From the NCBI GenBank assembly GCA_947177085.1, contig CAMWTD010000144.1, positions 1 to 5,815 of the forward strand: DNA of 5,815 bases. The letters run 5' to 3'. Within the stretch, counting starts at the first letter, position 1, and each line of letters begins with the position of its first letter. Under the pieces are notes generated by a model, which searched no databases, was not told the DNA's origin, and saw only the letters and a program-made list of their open reading frames with translations. This document shows, one piece after another, positions 1 through 4,945 of this stretch. This DNA is from an uncultured Desulfovibrio sp. Its GTDB lineage: Bacteria > Desulfobacterota > Desulfovibrionia > Desulfovibrionales > Desulfovibrionaceae. The position numbers and the translations under genes are program-made.

Positions 1-27
1 CTAGCCGCTCCCGACGTCCCGTCTCGC

Positions 28-1326
28 CTACGACAGCCCGAGCAGCCTGGGCAGGAAGGTGGAAAGGCCGGGGATGAGGATGATAACGATGAGCGCGAAA
101 AGCGCCGCGCCGATGAGCGGGAGCGCCGCCTTGCTTATCTGTTCCATGGTCAGGCCGCTGATATTGGCCCCCACATAGAGGTTGACGGCCACCGGGGGCG
201 TGACCTGCCCGACAGCGAGGTTGACGGTCATCATGATGCCGAACCAGATGGGGTCCCACCCGAAATGTGCCATGATGGGCAGCATGAAGGGCAAAAAGAC
301 ATAGTAAATAGAAATGGCGTCCAGCAACATGCCCGCGAGCAGCAGGATGATATTGATCATCAAGAGCACGACCCACGGGTCGCTGGAGACGGAAAGCAAG
401 AGCGCCGAGCCCCGCTCCACAAGTCCCACCGTGGAGGCCACCCACGAATAAAGGCCGGCGCAGGTGACGACGATCATCACCACGGCCGTGGCCTGCATAC
501 TGGCGGAAAAGATTTCGAAGAGCATCTTCACGCTGTTGATGGTGCGGTAAATGAAGATGCCCACGAAGAGGCCCCAGAACACCGCCACGGCCGCGGCCTC
601 AGTGGGGGTGAAGATGCCGCCGTAGATGCCGCCGAGAATCACCGCCGGGGTGAGCACGCCCCAGAAGGCATCGCGGAAGGCCTTGCCCACGGGTTTCGTG
701 CCTCGCTTGCCCCGGTATCCTTTCCTGCGGGAGATGAAAAACACCGCCGCCATGATGCACAGGGCCACGATGAGCCCGGGCACGAAGCCCGCGGCAAAGA
801 GCGCGGGCACGGACACATTGGCAATGCCGCCGTAGACGATGAAGGCGATGCTCGGCGGGATGACGATGGCGAGGCCCGAGGTCACGGAGACCGTGGCCGC
901 CGCGAAATCGCGGTCATAGCCAACGCGCGTCATGCCGGGAATGAGGATGAGCCCCAGCGCCGCCACGGTGGCGGGCCCGGAGCCGCTCACCGCGCCCCAG
1001 AAGGTGGCGACGGCCACAGTGGCGATGGCGAGGCCGCCGGTCATGGTTCCCGTGAGCGATTCCATAAGCGTCACGATGCGAGAGGCAATGCCCGCGCGCT
1101 CCATGATATAGCCCGCGAGAATGAAGAAGGGGATGGCGAGCAGCGGGAATTTGGCGATGCCAGCGAAAAAGTTGTAGGAAAGCATGTTCAGGCCCATGTC
1201 CCACTTCCAGACGACCACAAGGGCCGCCACGCCCAGCGAGAGCGCAATGGGCACGCGCAAAAGGAGCGGCACGAGGAAGAGCGTCAAAAGCCAGAAAGCG
1301 GGGTCCTGAAAAAGCGTACTTTCCAT
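28..1326 (-). CDS. dctM: TRAP transporter large permease subunit (DctM family)
   Basis: This is the 432-residue membrane subunit that forms the ion-coupled transport path of a TRAP transporter in the inner membrane. It works with the small permease and the periplasmic binding protein encoded just upstream. The protein is hydrophobic throughout, with about a dozen membrane segments, and has the usual family length. Recognisable family motifs are GSGPATVAALG near residues 115-125, GIFTPTEAAAVAV near 237-249, a G-x-LLD segment near 332-336 and GQVTPPVAVNLYVGANISG near 373-391. The ATG at 1326 is chosen because MESTLFQDP leads straight into the first membrane segment; an in-frame TTG at 1356 would add ten charged residues and lies inside a hairpin. 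No Shine-Dalgarno sequence precedes the ATG, unlike the other genes here, so translation may depend on ribosomes coming from dctQ, whose stop is 60 bases upstream. The stop is TAG at 28-30. The family is certain; the substrate is unknown. Confidence 0.96.
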   Translation of the reverse strand: MESTLFQDPAFWLLTLFLVPLLLRVPIALSLGVAALVVVWKWDMGLNMLSYNFFAGIAKFPLLAIPFFILAGYIMERAGIASRIVTLMESLTGTMTGGLAIATVAVATFWGAVSGSGPATVAALGLILIPGMTRVGYDRDFAAATVSVTSGLAIVIPPSIAFIVYGGIANVSVPALFAAGFVPGLIVALCIMAAVFFISRRKGYRGKRGTKPVGKAFRDAFWGVLTPAVILGGIYGGIFTPTEAAAVAVFWGLFVGIFIYRTINSVKMLFEIFSASMQATAVVMIVVTCAGLYSWVASTVGLVERGSALLLSVSSDPWVVLLMINIILLLAGMLLDAISIYYVFLPFMLPIMAHFGWDPIWFGIMMTVNLAVGQVTPPVAVNLYVGANISGLTMEQISKAALPLIGAALFALIVIILIPGLSTFLPRLLGLS

Positions 1327-1339
1327 GGCAGGTTCGGGG

Positions 1340-1359
1340 GCGTTGCGACGCCGCAACGC
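1340..1359 (-). other. Hairpin in the dctQ-dctM spacer
   Basis: A perfect 8-bp inverted repeat (1340-1347 with 1352-1359, arms GCGTTGCG and CGCAACGC) closes a 4-base loop. It lies 13 bases upstream of the dctM ATG in the 60-base dctQ-dctM spacer. No T-tract follows on the minus strand, so it is not a standard intrinsic terminator. Its place, next to a start codon with no Shine-Dalgarno sequence, suggests an effect on dctM translation or mRNA processing. That role is inference; the repeat itself is directly visible. Confidence 0.55.
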
Positions 1360-1386
1360 GGGCGCGGGGCCGGGCCAGCGCCGTCG

Positions 1387-1866
1387 CTAAAAGTTTCCCG
1401 TGCGCAGGTCAAGCCAGGAGCGCTGGCACATGCGCACGATGATCAGCAGGGAAAAAAGCGGCGTCGCAATGGTATACCACCATACGGGCACGCCGAGCGA
1501 TTCGGAAATGGATTCCAGCTCGTACTCGTCGATGACCTCAAGCGTGCCCGTCCAGCAGAGCGCGCCGAAAAAAAGCACGCAAAGGGCGCAGCCGAACCAG
1601 TAGCACGCCTTGCGCGCGGGCTTGGGGAGCGCCTCATAGACGATGTTCATGCCGAGATGCGTGCCCTGCCGAAAGGCGCGCGCCGTGCCGAGCAAGACCA
1701 CCCAGACGAAGAAGTTCACCGTCAGTTCCTCGCTCCAGGCAAAGGAAAACGAGGTGCAGTAGCGCACGATGACATTGATGAAGGCCACCGTCGCCATGAT
1801 GGCGAGCAGGATGGAGCCCAGCACTTCCTCGAAATGCTCGTTCAGGTAGTGGAGCGGGTGGCGCAT
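1387..1866 (-). CDS. dctQ: TRAP transporter small permease subunit (DctQ family)
   Basis: This 159-residue, four-helix membrane protein is the small subunit of the TRAP transporter and pairs with DctM in the inner membrane. The length is typical. Family features are the first helix ending in NVIVRY (residues 31-36), the FAWSEEL segment (42-48) at the start of helix two, the following FFVWVVLLGTARAFRQGTHLG stretch with its conserved glycine and H70, and a C-terminal VPVWWYTIATPL segment (116-127) before the last helix. The ATG at 1866 is supported by a strong Shine-Dalgarno sequence, GGGAGGT (minus strand, about 1872-1878), six bases upstream of the ATG counting from GGAGG. That sequence lies in the last codons of the small upstream gene, only three bases separate the two genes, and translational coupling is likely. 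The stop is TAG at 1387-1389. The family assignment is firm; the substrate is not indicated. Confidence 0.95.
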   Translation of the reverse strand: MRHPLHYLNEHFEEVLGSILLAIMATVAFINVIVRYCTSFSFAWSEELTVNFFVWVVLLGTARAFRQGTHLGMNIVYEALPKPARKACYWFGCALCVLFFGALCWTGTLEVIDEYELESISESLGVPVWWYTIATPLFSLLIIVRMCQRSWLDLRTGNF

Positions 1867-1869
1867 GGC

Positions 1870-2007
1870 CTACCTCCCGGCAGCCCCGGACGTCTGCGTG
1901 GCCGTCTGCGGGGAGCCGATGTCCTCGTCGTTGATGACGACAAAAAAGATGGCCGAGCCGAGAATGATGAGCGCAAAAAGGAGCAGCATCTTGGGAATGG
2001 GGCGCAT
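1870..2007 (-). CDS. Small single-helix membrane protein within the TRAP operon
   Basis: This 45-residue protein belongs to no family I recognise. It has a short positive N-terminus (MRPIPK), one hydrophobic helix from about residue 7 to 25, an acidic NDED cluster at 26-29 and a polar Thr/Ser/Gln/Gly tail. Charge distribution predicts the N-terminus in the cytoplasm and the tail in the periplasm. Evidence that it is real: a strong Shine-Dalgarno sequence (GGAGGGAGGAA, minus strand, 2014-2024) at good spacing from the ATG at 2007; about 38 of 45 codons ending in G or C, like its neighbours; and a position between dctP and dctQ with only three bases before the dctQ ATG, whose ribosome binding site overlaps its end. 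It could be an accessory TRAP subunit, a DctQ assembly factor or mainly a translational coupling leader. An in-frame upstream extension exists but would include the intergenic hairpin and lacks a ribosome binding site. Confidence 0.75.
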   Translation of the reverse strand: MRPIPKMLLLFALIILGSAIFFVVINDEDIGSPQTATQTSGAAGR

Positions 2008-2013
2008 GGTTCG

Positions 2014-2024
2014 TTCCTCCCTCC
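2014..2024 (-). promoter_or_regulatory. Ribosome binding site that fixes the start of the small gene
   Basis: The minus strand reads GGAGGGAGGAA here, a near-duplicate Shine-Dalgarno sequence seven bases upstream of the ATG at 2005-2007. It supports translation of the 45-codon gene from that ATG and not from an upstream in-frame start. Confidence 0.75.
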
Positions 2025-2028
2025 ACGG

Positions 2029-2066
2029 CCTGCGGCCGCCCCGTGAGGTGCGCGGGGGGCCGCAGG
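2029..2066 (-). other. Strong intercistronic hairpin after dctP
   Basis: A perfect 9-bp inverted repeat (CCTGCGGCC at 2029-2037 with GGCCGCAGG at 2058-2066) extends inward, past a single-base bulge at 2038, by five more pairs (2039-2043 with 2053-2057). This leaves a nine-base loop. It fills much of the 78-base spacer between the dctP stop and the small gene. No T-run follows on the minus strand, so it is not a standard terminator. Stable hairpins after a binding-protein gene are known to protect the upstream mRNA from 3' exonucleases and so raise binding protein over permease. That role is inferred here. Confidence 0.7.
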
Positions 2067-2085
2067 GCGCAAACGTCATGCGGAG

Positions 2086-3171
2086 CTACTTGACGGCGGC
2101 CATGTCGCTTTCGGCCGCCTTCACGAGGTCGGGCCCGATCTTGGCCGTCCAGTCGTCACGCACCTTCTGCGTGGCCTTGTGGAAGGCCTGGATCTGCTCG
2201 GGCGTGAGGCGGGTGACGGTCATGCCGTTTTCCTTCATGGTGGCGTAAGGATCGGCCGCTTCGGGCAGCTCGCCGATGCTCTTCAGGTAGGCGGCGGAAG
2301 CGCCGTCATCCATGCCGAGGCGCGAAAGGGCCTTGCCGTACTTTTCCGCTTCGGCCGCGCATTCCACGAGCAGCTTTTGGTCCTCGGGGCTGAAGCTCTT
2401 CCACACCTGCGGGTTCACGCCCATGAGCAGGGGGTCGATCATGTAGTGCCAGTCGCTGTGGTGCTTATGGAAATCCCAGATCTTGAGCGGGATGTTGATG
2501 CCGTTGGTCGGGTTTTCCTGCCCGTCCACAACACCCTGCTGGAAGCCTGTGGTGGCCTCGCTCCAGTTCATGTTCACCGGGTTGGCGCCCAGTTCGCGGA
2601 AGGTCTCGATGAAGATGGGGCTGCCCACCACGCGGATCTTGAGGCCCTTCATGTCCTCGGGCGAGGCGATGGGGCCCTTGCTCGTGGTGAGCTCGCGGAA
2701 GCCGTTCTCGGCCCAGCCGATGATCTTCACGCCCTTGTCCTCGATGGCGTCCACCATCATCTTGCCGGACTTGCCGGCCTCGATGGCGTCCATGGCCTTG
2801 TAGCGGTCGGGCTGGGCGGCGATGAAGAAGGGCAGCGCCGGGAGGTTGAGCTCCTTGATCTGCGGCGACCAGTTGATGGTCGAGGCCAGCGCGAAGTCAA
2901 TGGCCCCGTTGCGCAGCATGAGAAATTCCGAGGTCTGCTTGCCGGAAAGGAGCTGGCTCGAGGGATAGACCTTGATATTGATGCGCCCGTCGGAGCGCTT
3001 GCGCACGAGGTCGGCGAAATAGGCGGCCGTCTTGCCCCAGCCGGAGGTGGCGCCGGGCACCACGCTCAGCTTGTATTCGCCCTTGTAGGGGTCCGCCTTG
3101 GCAGCCGTGAAGGGCGCGGCCACAAGGCAGGCGCAGGCCGCCAGGGCGAGAAAGAGTTTTCCGCGTTTCAT
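2086..3171 (-). CDS. dctP: TRAP transporter periplasmic substrate-binding protein (DctP family)
   Basis: This 361-residue extracytoplasmic solute-binding protein captures a carboxylate-type ligand in the periplasm and delivers it to DctQM. A signal peptide occupies roughly residues 1-26, with a K/R-containing start, a hydrophobic core and a probable signal peptidase I site after AKA before DPY. An L-A-A-C at 10-13 resembles a lipobox but sits very early in the core. The mature part shows the DctP core: GLKIRVVGSP (176-185), with R180 matching the conserved arginine that usually binds the ligand carboxylate, then LGANPVNMNWSE (194-205) and QQGVVDGQENP (211-221). Start ATG 3171 follows a strong GAGGAGGT (minus strand, 3177-3184) at good spacing. 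The gene lies 46 bases after the AEC permease gene and is followed by a stable hairpin. The family is certain. Ligand class (an organic acid) is inferred from R180 and the family; the exact ligand is unknown. Confidence 0.96.
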   Translation of the reverse strand: MKRGKLFLALAACACLVAAPFTAAKADPYKGEYKLSVVPGATSGWGKTAAYFADLVRKRSDGRINIKVYPSSQLLSGKQTSEFLMLRNGAIDFALASTINWSPQIKELNLPALPFFIAAQPDRYKAMDAIEAGKSGKMMVDAIEDKGVKIIGWAENGFRELTTSKGPIASPEDMKGLKIRVVGSPIFIETFRELGANPVNMNWSEATTGFQQGVVDGQENPTNGINIPLKIWDFHKHHSDWHYMIDPLLMGVNPQVWKSFSPEDQKLLVECAAEAEKYGKALSRLGMDDGASAAYLKSIGELPEAADPYATMKENGMTVTRLTPEQIQAFHKATQKVRDDWTAKIGPDLVKAAESDMAAVK

Positions 3172-3217
3172 ACAAGACCTCCTCGGGTGTTTGCGCCCGC
3201 AGGGCAGGGGCTTGGCC

Positions 3218-4189
3218 CTACAGCGCGGGCAGAAAAAGCATCAGGAGCGGCAGCACCGCAATAAGCCCCAGCGTGCTGAAAATCCAGCAGGCATTGGCGA
3301 GATCCACATCCAGATGGAACAGGGTCGGCGGCACAAGCGCGGTCATGGCCACGGGCATGGCCGAGAGGATGGCCACCACCCGGAGCGGCAGGCCCCCCTC
3401 CAAGCCGCCGAAACCGAGCGCCGCCGCCAGGCTGATAATGACCGCGGGCACGGCCACAAACTTGATGGCGCACACGGCGAGGCTCGGCCTGATATAGCAG
3501 GAAAGCCGCGAAAGGCGCAGGCTAAGACCGATGGCGAAAAGAAAGAGCGTGGTTGCGGCAATCATGGCGGCGGAGGCAACGGGCCCGCAAAATTCCGGCC
3601 GCGGGACTCCGGCCCAGTTGAGCACGAAACCCGCCCCCAGCGCGCACACGATGACGCAGAGGATGGGGTCGAGCCGGAAGGCCCGGAAGGAAAGTTTCGT
3701 CGCCGTATTCTCCGGGCTGTACCAGCGCGCGATGGGAAAGGAGACGCTGAAATAATAGATTTCCTCGCACAGGCGGTAGAGCGCCACCAGCGCGATGGAA
3801 TTTTCCCCGAGAAAGAGCAGGCTCGTAAGGCCGCCCACCGCGCCGATATTGGTGAAAGTGCCGCAGCAGTAGAGGCTGCCCGTCTGGGGACGCCCGAGAT
3901 GCAGCCGTCGCGCGGCCACAAGGGCGATGGCCCCGCCGAGCACCCAGGCCGCGAGGCCGAGGAAGGGCAGCGCGATGAGGCGCGGGTCCGGCTTCGGCAG
4001 GCCCCAGAGGGAAAGCATGGCGGAAATGGGGATGAGCACAAAGACGGCGAGCACCTGCATCTTCTTGCGGGCGTCCTCCATGCGGGTCACGCCAAAGGGC
4101 AGCCACCCGGCCTCGACGGCATGGCGCGAGGCATAGCCCGCCGTCAGGCTGGCGAAGATGATGCCGAGGGTGAGGAGGAGCCGTTCCAT
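3218..4189 (-). CDS. AEC-family permease (auxin efflux carrier-like membrane transporter)
   Basis: This 323-residue polytopic membrane protein resembles the AEC family (PF03547), which in bacteria includes putative malonate and other organic-acid carriers. About ten hydrophobic segments are visible. The two halves have the family look: a first half with YCCGTFTNIGAVGG (107-120), where the family has an N-containing kinked helix, and a second half ending in SAMPVAMTALVPPTL (276-290) and DVDLANACWIFSTLGL (294-309). ATG 4189 is chosen because MERLLLTLGIIF starts directly in helix one. Upstream sequence could extend in frame to a TTG at 4324, but that 45-residue stretch is arginine-rich, unlike the family, and overlaps a candidate promoter. 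The Shine-Dalgarno is weak (GGGGCAGG). It precedes dctP by 46 bases on the same strand and probably shares its transcript. Transport direction and substrate are unknown; a dicarboxylate or aromatic acid would fit the neighbours. Confidence 0.85.
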   Translation of the reverse strand: MERLLLTLGIIFASLTAGYASRHAVEAGWLPFGVTRMEDARKKMQVLAVFVLIPISAMLSLWGLPKPDPRLIALPFLGLAAWVLGGAIALVAARRLHLGRPQTGSLYCCGTFTNIGAVGGLTSLLFLGENSIALVALYRLCEEIYYFSVSFPIARWYSPENTATKLSFRAFRLDPILCVIVCALGAGFVLNWAGVPRPEFCGPVASAAMIAATTLFLFAIGLSLRLSRLSCYIRPSLAVCAIKFVAVPAVIISLAAALGFGGLEGGLPLRVVAILSAMPVAMTALVPPTLFHLDVDLANACWIFSTLGLIAVLPLLMLFLPAL

Positions 4190-4230
4190 ATGCCTGCCCC
4201 GTTTCTTGCGACGCCGGGCGGCACGGACGG

Positions 4231-4250
4231 AAAAGCGCCGGAAACGGCGC
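4231..4250 (-). terminator. GC hairpin with short T-run in the marR-AEC gap
   Basis: On the minus strand a 6-bp stem GCGCCG/CGGCGC (4235-4240 with 4245-4250) with loop TTTC is followed at once by TTTT (4231-4234). This is a minimal intrinsic-terminator shape. It lies 41 bases before the AEC ATG. It could end marR transcripts, or attenuate transcripts starting at the candidate promoter at 4283-4311. The T-run is short, so efficiency is likely low. Confidence 0.35.
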
Positions 4251-4282
4251 GCCCTGCGGCCCTGCGGGAGGCGGAAAGGGAA

Positions 4283-4311
4283 CACATAGCCCCCCAGCGT
4301 CCTTTTGTCAA
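4283..4311 (-). promoter_or_regulatory. Candidate sigma70 promoter for the AEC-TRAP operon
   Basis: The minus strand shows a perfect -35 TTGACA (4306-4311), a 17-base spacer and a weak -10 TATGTG (4283-4288). Transcription would start near 4276, giving a leader of about 87 bases before the AEC ATG. The 228-base gap after marR makes a separate promoter plausible. The weak -10 (three of six matches) suggests low basal strength or need for an activator. Confidence 0.4.
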
Positions 4312-4390
4312 AAATCGGGCGCAACGACGGGGCATCATCCGGACGCCGTGGCCTCCCCCGGCCAGGGAGAGCGGGAAGGTGGGATGCCTG

Positions 4391-4431
4391 CGCCGCGCTG
4401 CCTTTTGCAAAAAGGCGTCAGCCGCGCGGCG
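4391..4431 (-). other. Two-part inverted repeat across the marR stop codon
   Basis: An outer 8-bp repeat (CGCCGCGC at 4391-4398 with GCGCGGCG at 4424-4431) encloses an inner 7-bp repeat (GCCTTTT at 4400-4406 with AAAAGGC at 4410-4416, loop of three). The structure spans the last marR codons and its TGA stop (4418-4420). No T-run follows on the minus strand, so an intrinsic terminator is not well supported; a 3'-end protecting structure is possible. Confidence 0.4.
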
Positions 4432-4867
4432 CGGCTTCATGCAAGGCGGCGGGGATTTTTTCCAGCAGGCGCACGAGGGTCCGCGCTTCGTCGGGCTCCA
4501 TGCCCGCGCAGGCGCGCGCCAAGGTTTTGCGGATGGCGTCGTCGAGCAACGGCCGCAGCTCCTCGGCTTGTTGCGTCAGGAAAACGCCCTTGGTGCAGCC
4601 ATTGATTGCCGCCCGGCGGATGAGCCCACGCTTTTCCAGATAGTTCAGGGAGCGACTGATGGCCGCGCCGTCCTTGCCCGTTTCGCGCGCGAGCCCGTTC
4701 TGGCTCAGGCCAGGCTTGCGGCTCACCGCCTGGAGCACGGAAAACTGCGGATGCGTGAGGGAGAGCCCTGCCGCGCGCAATTCCCCGTGCAGGGTTTCGG
4801 TGAGCGCGGCAAAAGCCCGGTGCAGGTGGTAGCCCAGGGCGTTTTTCTCGTCATCCGCCTCGCGCAT
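4418..4867 (-). CDS. MarR-family winged-helix transcriptional regulator
   Basis: This 149-residue protein has the MarR layout: N- and C-terminal dimerisation helices around a winged helix-turn-helix. LTHPQFSVLQAV (37-48) starts the domain, GLSQNGLARETG (53-64) is the first HTH helix, and DGAAISRSLNYLEKRGLIRR (66-85) holds the recognition helix. The following wing (86-98, AAINGCTKGVFLT) lacks the usual D-x-R pattern and carries C91, which is unusual. MarR proteins normally repress, and release DNA on binding a phenolic or other small acid. ATG 4867 is preferred to the GTG at 4873 because AGGAGG (minus strand, 4875-4880) is seven bases from the ATG but only one from the GTG. The gene is divergent from the amidohydrolase, with a palindrome between them, so control of that gene and of itself is likely. 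Control of the downstream transporters is possible but unproven. Confidence 0.92.
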   Translation of the reverse strand: MREADDEKNALGYHLHRAFAALTETLHGELRAAGLSLTHPQFSVLQAVSRKPGLSQNGLARETGKDGAAISRSLNYLEKRGLIRRAAINGCTKGVFLTQQAEELRPLLDDAIRKTLARACAGMEPDEARTLVRLLEKIPAALHEAAPRG

Positions 4868-4896
4868 TGACACGCCTCCTGAAGCATTGATATATC
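4867..4896 (+). promoter_or_regulatory. Candidate promoter of the amidohydrolase gene
   Basis: The plus strand has a perfect -35 TTGACA (4867-4872), an 18-base spacer and a -10 TATATC (4891-4896, four of six matches). The start point would be near 4903, leaving a leader of about 42 bases. The -10 lies inside the 14-bp palindrome, so a bound regulator would block it. The -35 overlaps the first base of the marR ATG region on the opposite strand. Confidence 0.45.
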
Positions 4897-4899
4897 AAT
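4886..4899. promoter_or_regulatory. Perfect 14-bp palindrome, likely MarR operator
   Basis: ATTGATATATCAAT is a perfect palindrome and an AT-rich island in GC-rich DNA. It is midway between marR and the divergent amidohydrolase gene. Size, symmetry and base composition fit operators of MarR dimers. It overlaps the candidate -10 elements of both promoters, so binding could repress both genes at once. The palindrome is seen directly; the binding protein is inferred from position. Confidence 0.75.
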
Positions 4900-4916
4900 A
4901 GTCACCATGTTGCCAA
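4889..4916 (-). promoter_or_regulatory. Candidate promoter of marR
   Basis: On the minus strand a -35 TTGGCA (4911-4916, five of six) is followed after 16 bases by TATATC (4889-4894, four of six) inside the palindrome. Transcription would begin about 15 bases before the ATG, so the AGGAGG would lie almost at the 5' end of the mRNA. A TATCAA at 18-base spacing is an alternative -10. Confidence 0.4.
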
Positions 4917-4945
4917 CAGTTCAGGGACCGAACCCGGAGAAAGCC

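Noticed and set aside
1327..1356. N-terminal extension of dctM from a TTG at 1356
   Set aside because: It adds a charged, family-atypical stretch, has no ribosome binding site, and its start codon lies within the 1340-1359 hairpin.
265..2046. 593-codon open frame on the plus strand
   Set aside because: It lies antisense to dctM, dctQ and the small gene. Its product is low-complexity, rich in His, Arg, Gly, Asp and Glu with no fold-like pattern, as expected from GC-rich codon bias of the opposite strand.
3133..3144. Lipobox-like L-A-A-C in the DctP signal peptide
   Set aside because: The cysteine at residue 13 comes after a very short hydrophobic core, and the hydrophobic stretch continues to a good signal peptidase I site (AKA before DPY). 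A soluble periplasmic protein is more likely, though a lipoprotein is not excluded.
2179..3264. 361-codon open frame on the plus strand
   Set aside because: Antisense shadow of dctP, whose signal peptide, family motifs and ribosome binding site are clear.
4190..4324. 45-residue N-terminal extension of the AEC permease from a TTG at 4324
   Set aside because: The extension is arginine-rich and unlike the family, and it overlaps a candidate promoter and a hairpin. ATG 4189 starts directly at the first membrane helix.
3098..4870. 590-codon open frame on the plus strand
   Set aside because: Antisense to the AEC and marR genes. It has the same charged low-complexity composition and no recognisable domain or ribosome binding site.
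4919..4933. GTTC...GAAC inverted repeat in the amidohydrolase leader
   Set aside because: Only four outer base pairs match and the centre is not symmetric. This is too weak to call a second operator.
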